Shown here piece by piece: positions 5,143 through 6,387 of a stretch of DNA of 6,387 nucleotides (the first letter of the stretch is position 1; the number at the start of each line of letters is the position of its first letter). The notes under the pieces were generated by a model. That model was not told the DNA's origin. It saw only the letters and a program-made list of their open reading frames with translations, and made no database searches. The DNA is taken from assembly GCA_050289385.1 (NCBI GenBank), contig JBNKFQ010000049.1, positions 1-6,387 on the forward strand. Direction: 5' to 3'. Both the position numbers and the translations under genes were made by a program. The stretch is from JBNKFQ01 sp050289385. Lineage in GTDB: Bacteria > Pseudomonadota > Gammaproteobacteria > Pseudomonadales > Porticoccaceae.

Positions 5143-5913
5143 ATGTGCCCCCGTGTTTTGTCTCCCCCACCCCAACACCGCGCTGAATTTCGCTTTTACG
5201 CGGAACTGAACGATTTTCTGCCACGGCCCCAGCGGGGCGCCCCCATCGACTACCGGTTTGCCGACCATCCCGGCATCAAGGACCCCATTGAGGCAATGGG
5301 CATTCCCCACACCGAAGTCGATCTGATCGTGGTGGGAGGCGAGTCCCGCGGTTTTGACTATCAGCTACAGGACGGCGATCGTGTTGCGGTATATCCGGTG
5401 TTCGAGTGCATCGACATTGCCCCCATTGTCAAGCTGCGCGATGCTCCGTTGCGCAAAACCGCATTTGTTGTAGACGTCCACTTGGGGAAGCTGGCGAGGC
5501 TGTTGCGTTTGTTGGGTTTCGATGTGCACTATCGCAACGACTTCAGCGATCGAGAAATCGTTGCCATCAGTTTGCAGGAAAATCGCATTGTCCTCACTCG
5601 CGACCGGCGACTTCTCTACCACCGGAAAATTACCCACGGTCACTTTATTCGTTCCGACAATCCACAAGAGCAGGTGCGGGAGGTGGTGGCACACTTTCAA
5701 CTGGAAAGCGCCATTCATCCTTTTCACCGTTGTCTGCTCTGTAATGACTTGATCGAGCCTGTCTCCAGGGAACAGGTGATCGAACAGTTGGCGCCCAAGA
5801 CCGCCCGCTATTATGAGGAGTTTTTCCGTTGCACTGGTTGTGGGAAGGTTTACTGGAAGGGGCCCCATTTCAGGCATCTCGAGGAGCAGTTGCGGATTAT
5901 TAGGCGGGGGTGA
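5143..5913 (+). CDS. ub-Mut7C protein: N-terminal ubiquitin-like domain fused to a Mut7-C (PIN-like) RNase domain
   Basis: The 256-residue product matches the architecture of bacterial Mut7-C ubiquitin/RNAse proteins. Residues about 13-95 form the beta-grasp ThiS/MoaD-like domain (EFRFYAELNDFLP, PHTEVDLIVVGGES, LQDGDRVAVYPVFE). Residues about 105-185 form the PIN-like Mut7-C domain (FVVDVHLGKLARLLRLLGFD, RNDFSDREI, RIVLTRDRRLL), with conserved acidic residues D111, D127, D133 and D154. A zinc ribbon follows, with C197xxC200 and C230xxC233, then YWKGPHFRHLEE. By family inference it is a metal-dependent ribonuclease in RNA processing or decay; I know of no defined substrate. Length is normal. 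The ATG at 5143 lacks a visible Shine-Dalgarno. An in-frame TTG at 5158 also precedes the conserved region, so the start is uncertain. It appears to be a single-gene unit after the tRNA terminator. Confidence 0.9.
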   Translation: MCPRVLSPPPQHRAEFRFYAELNDFLPRPQRGAPIDYRFADHPGIKDPIEAMGIPHTEVDLIVVGGESRGFDYQLQDGDRVAVYPVFECIDIAPIVKLRDAPLRKTAFVVDVHLGKLARLLRLLGFDVHYRNDFSDREIVAISLQENRIVLTRDRRLLYHRKITHGHFIRSDNPQEQVREVVAHFQLESAIHPFHRCLLCNDLIEPVSREQVIEQLAPKTARYYEEFFRCTGCGKVYWKGPHFRHLEEQLRIIRRG

Positions 5914-6075
5914 TTGTGGTTGTCGTTCGGTCTCGGCCTTCGACTTCCGGAATTCCGGGGCATTCCGTGGACAGCCACTTAATTGCTCACTGGAATTAGA
6001 TGCCCCCGGATAACGGCCGGGTCGAATGCACAGACATTGAAGTGACTTGCCCCGGGTTGTTGAGAAGTTACAAGC

Positions 6076-6096
6076 TGCCGAATGTCGAATTCGGCA
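6076..6096. repeat. 8-bp inverted repeat
   Basis: TGCCGAAT (6076-6083) and ATTCGGCA (6089-6096) form a perfect dyad with a 5-base loop. No U-tract follows on either strand, so it is not a terminator. ATTCGGCA recurs at 6151-6158. Confidence 0.6.
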
Positions 6097-6221
6097 AAAC
6101 GCGTATGCGCGACATACAAATGATGGCCATACGTACGATCCGGTGACGCCATTCGGCACACGCATTTGCTAAACTGGCGCGTTAGGGAATCAATAAATTG
6201 GAATCTTGACAAAAATCAACT

Positions 6222-6269
6222 CGGGACCCGGTCGCCCTGCAAAGGCGGACTGTAAAAGAAGGCGTCCCG
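6222..6269 (+). other. Nested hairpin, possible structured leader
   Basis: The outer stem CGGGAC (6222-6227)/GTCCCG (6264-6269) encloses an inner stem GTCGCC (6231-6236)/GGCGGAC (6244-6250, one bulged G) with loop CTGCAAA. The 3' internal loop is A-rich. I recognise no riboswitch class. Confidence 0.4.
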
Positions 6270-6304
6270 TATCAGGCATTAGTACACCTTGAAGGAGTGC
6301 TGGC

Positions 6305-6340
6305 ATCCTGCACAAATATGTGTCTGGACAATTGCAGGAT
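6305..6340. repeat. 8-bp inverted repeat near the right edge
   Basis: ATCCTGCA (6305-6312) and TGCAGGAT (6333-6340) form a perfect dyad separated by 20 bases. A competing small hairpin, CACA/TGTG (6311-6314/6319-6322), overlaps it. It lies 28 bases before a possible start codon at 6368. Confidence 0.5.
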
Positions 6341-6387
6341 AAAATAGCTTACAAGTAAAGGTGGCCGATGCATAAATGCGCAGCTGC

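Larger units (their letters stand above)
5914..6387. other. Right-end region with no convincing gene, 474 nt
   Basis: No frame here looks coding. A minus-strand frame reaching 6165 is mostly antisense to ub-Mut7C. The region contains inverted repeats at 6076-6096, 6222-6269 and 6305-6340, and a lone TTGACA at 6206-6211 with no matching -10. Near the edge, ATG codons at 6368 (MHKCAA...) and 6376 (MRSC...) follow AAAGGTGG (6358-6364) and could start a gene that runs off the window; too little is visible to call it. Confidence 0.55.

Noticed and set aside
5365..6165. Minus-strand 266-codon frame
   Set aside because: It is largely antisense to the clearly identified ub-Mut7C gene and its translation has no recognisable domain.
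6206..6211. TTGACA as a -35 box
   Set aside because: At a 16-18 base spacing the sequence is GC-rich (CCGGTCGCC) with no -10-like hexamer.

Overview
The window carries the conserved gammaproteobacterial block alaS – lysC – csrA – tRNA-Ser(GCU), followed by a gene for a ub-Mut7C RNase-like protein, all on the + strand. AlaS and CsrA closely resemble the Escherichia coli proteins, and LysC resembles the single-function Pseudomonas-type aspartokinase. In Pseudomonas-like genomes the order is recA-recX-alaS-lysC-csrA-tRNA-Ser. These points suggest a gammaproteobacterium with moderate GC, probably outside the enterics. I cannot name a genus.

Layout: 1-2202 is alaS, missing roughly its first 140 codons at the left edge. 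2203-2602 is a gap with a good candidate sigma70 promoter for lysC. 2603-3841 is lysC, with a well-placed internal ribosome binding site that could give a separate regulatory subunit. 3842-4097 is the csrA leader; it includes a hairpin presenting GGA in its loop and a GGA in the Shine-Dalgarno, as expected for CsrA autoregulation. 4098-4283 is csrA, closed by a strong terminator. 4284-4727 is a repeat-rich stretch with a possible tRNA promoter and a 5' fragment of tRNA-Ser. 4728-4817 is the intact tRNA-Ser(GCU) and its terminator. 4818-5142 holds an 18-bp copy of the tRNA 3' end and a tandem heptamer. 5143-5913 is the ub-Mut7C gene. 5914-6387 has no convincing gene but contains several inverted repeats.

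The genes serve alanine-tRNA charging and proofreading, entry into the aspartate-family amino acid pathway, post-transcriptional global regulation, serine tRNA supply and possibly RNA processing. They are housekeeping neighbours rather than a single pathway.

No new multi-gene system is evident. The unusual material is around tRNA-Ser. The gene is flanked by an exact 25-nt copy of its own 5' end (within a roughly 125-bp imperfect direct repeat) and by an exact 18-nt copy of its 3' end. It is also followed by a dyad in which the CCA tail can pair with the trailer. These look like traces of local duplication and possibly of past integration at the tRNA. A second oddity is an in-frame 15-bp tandem duplication in alaS, six residues before the editing-site cysteine.
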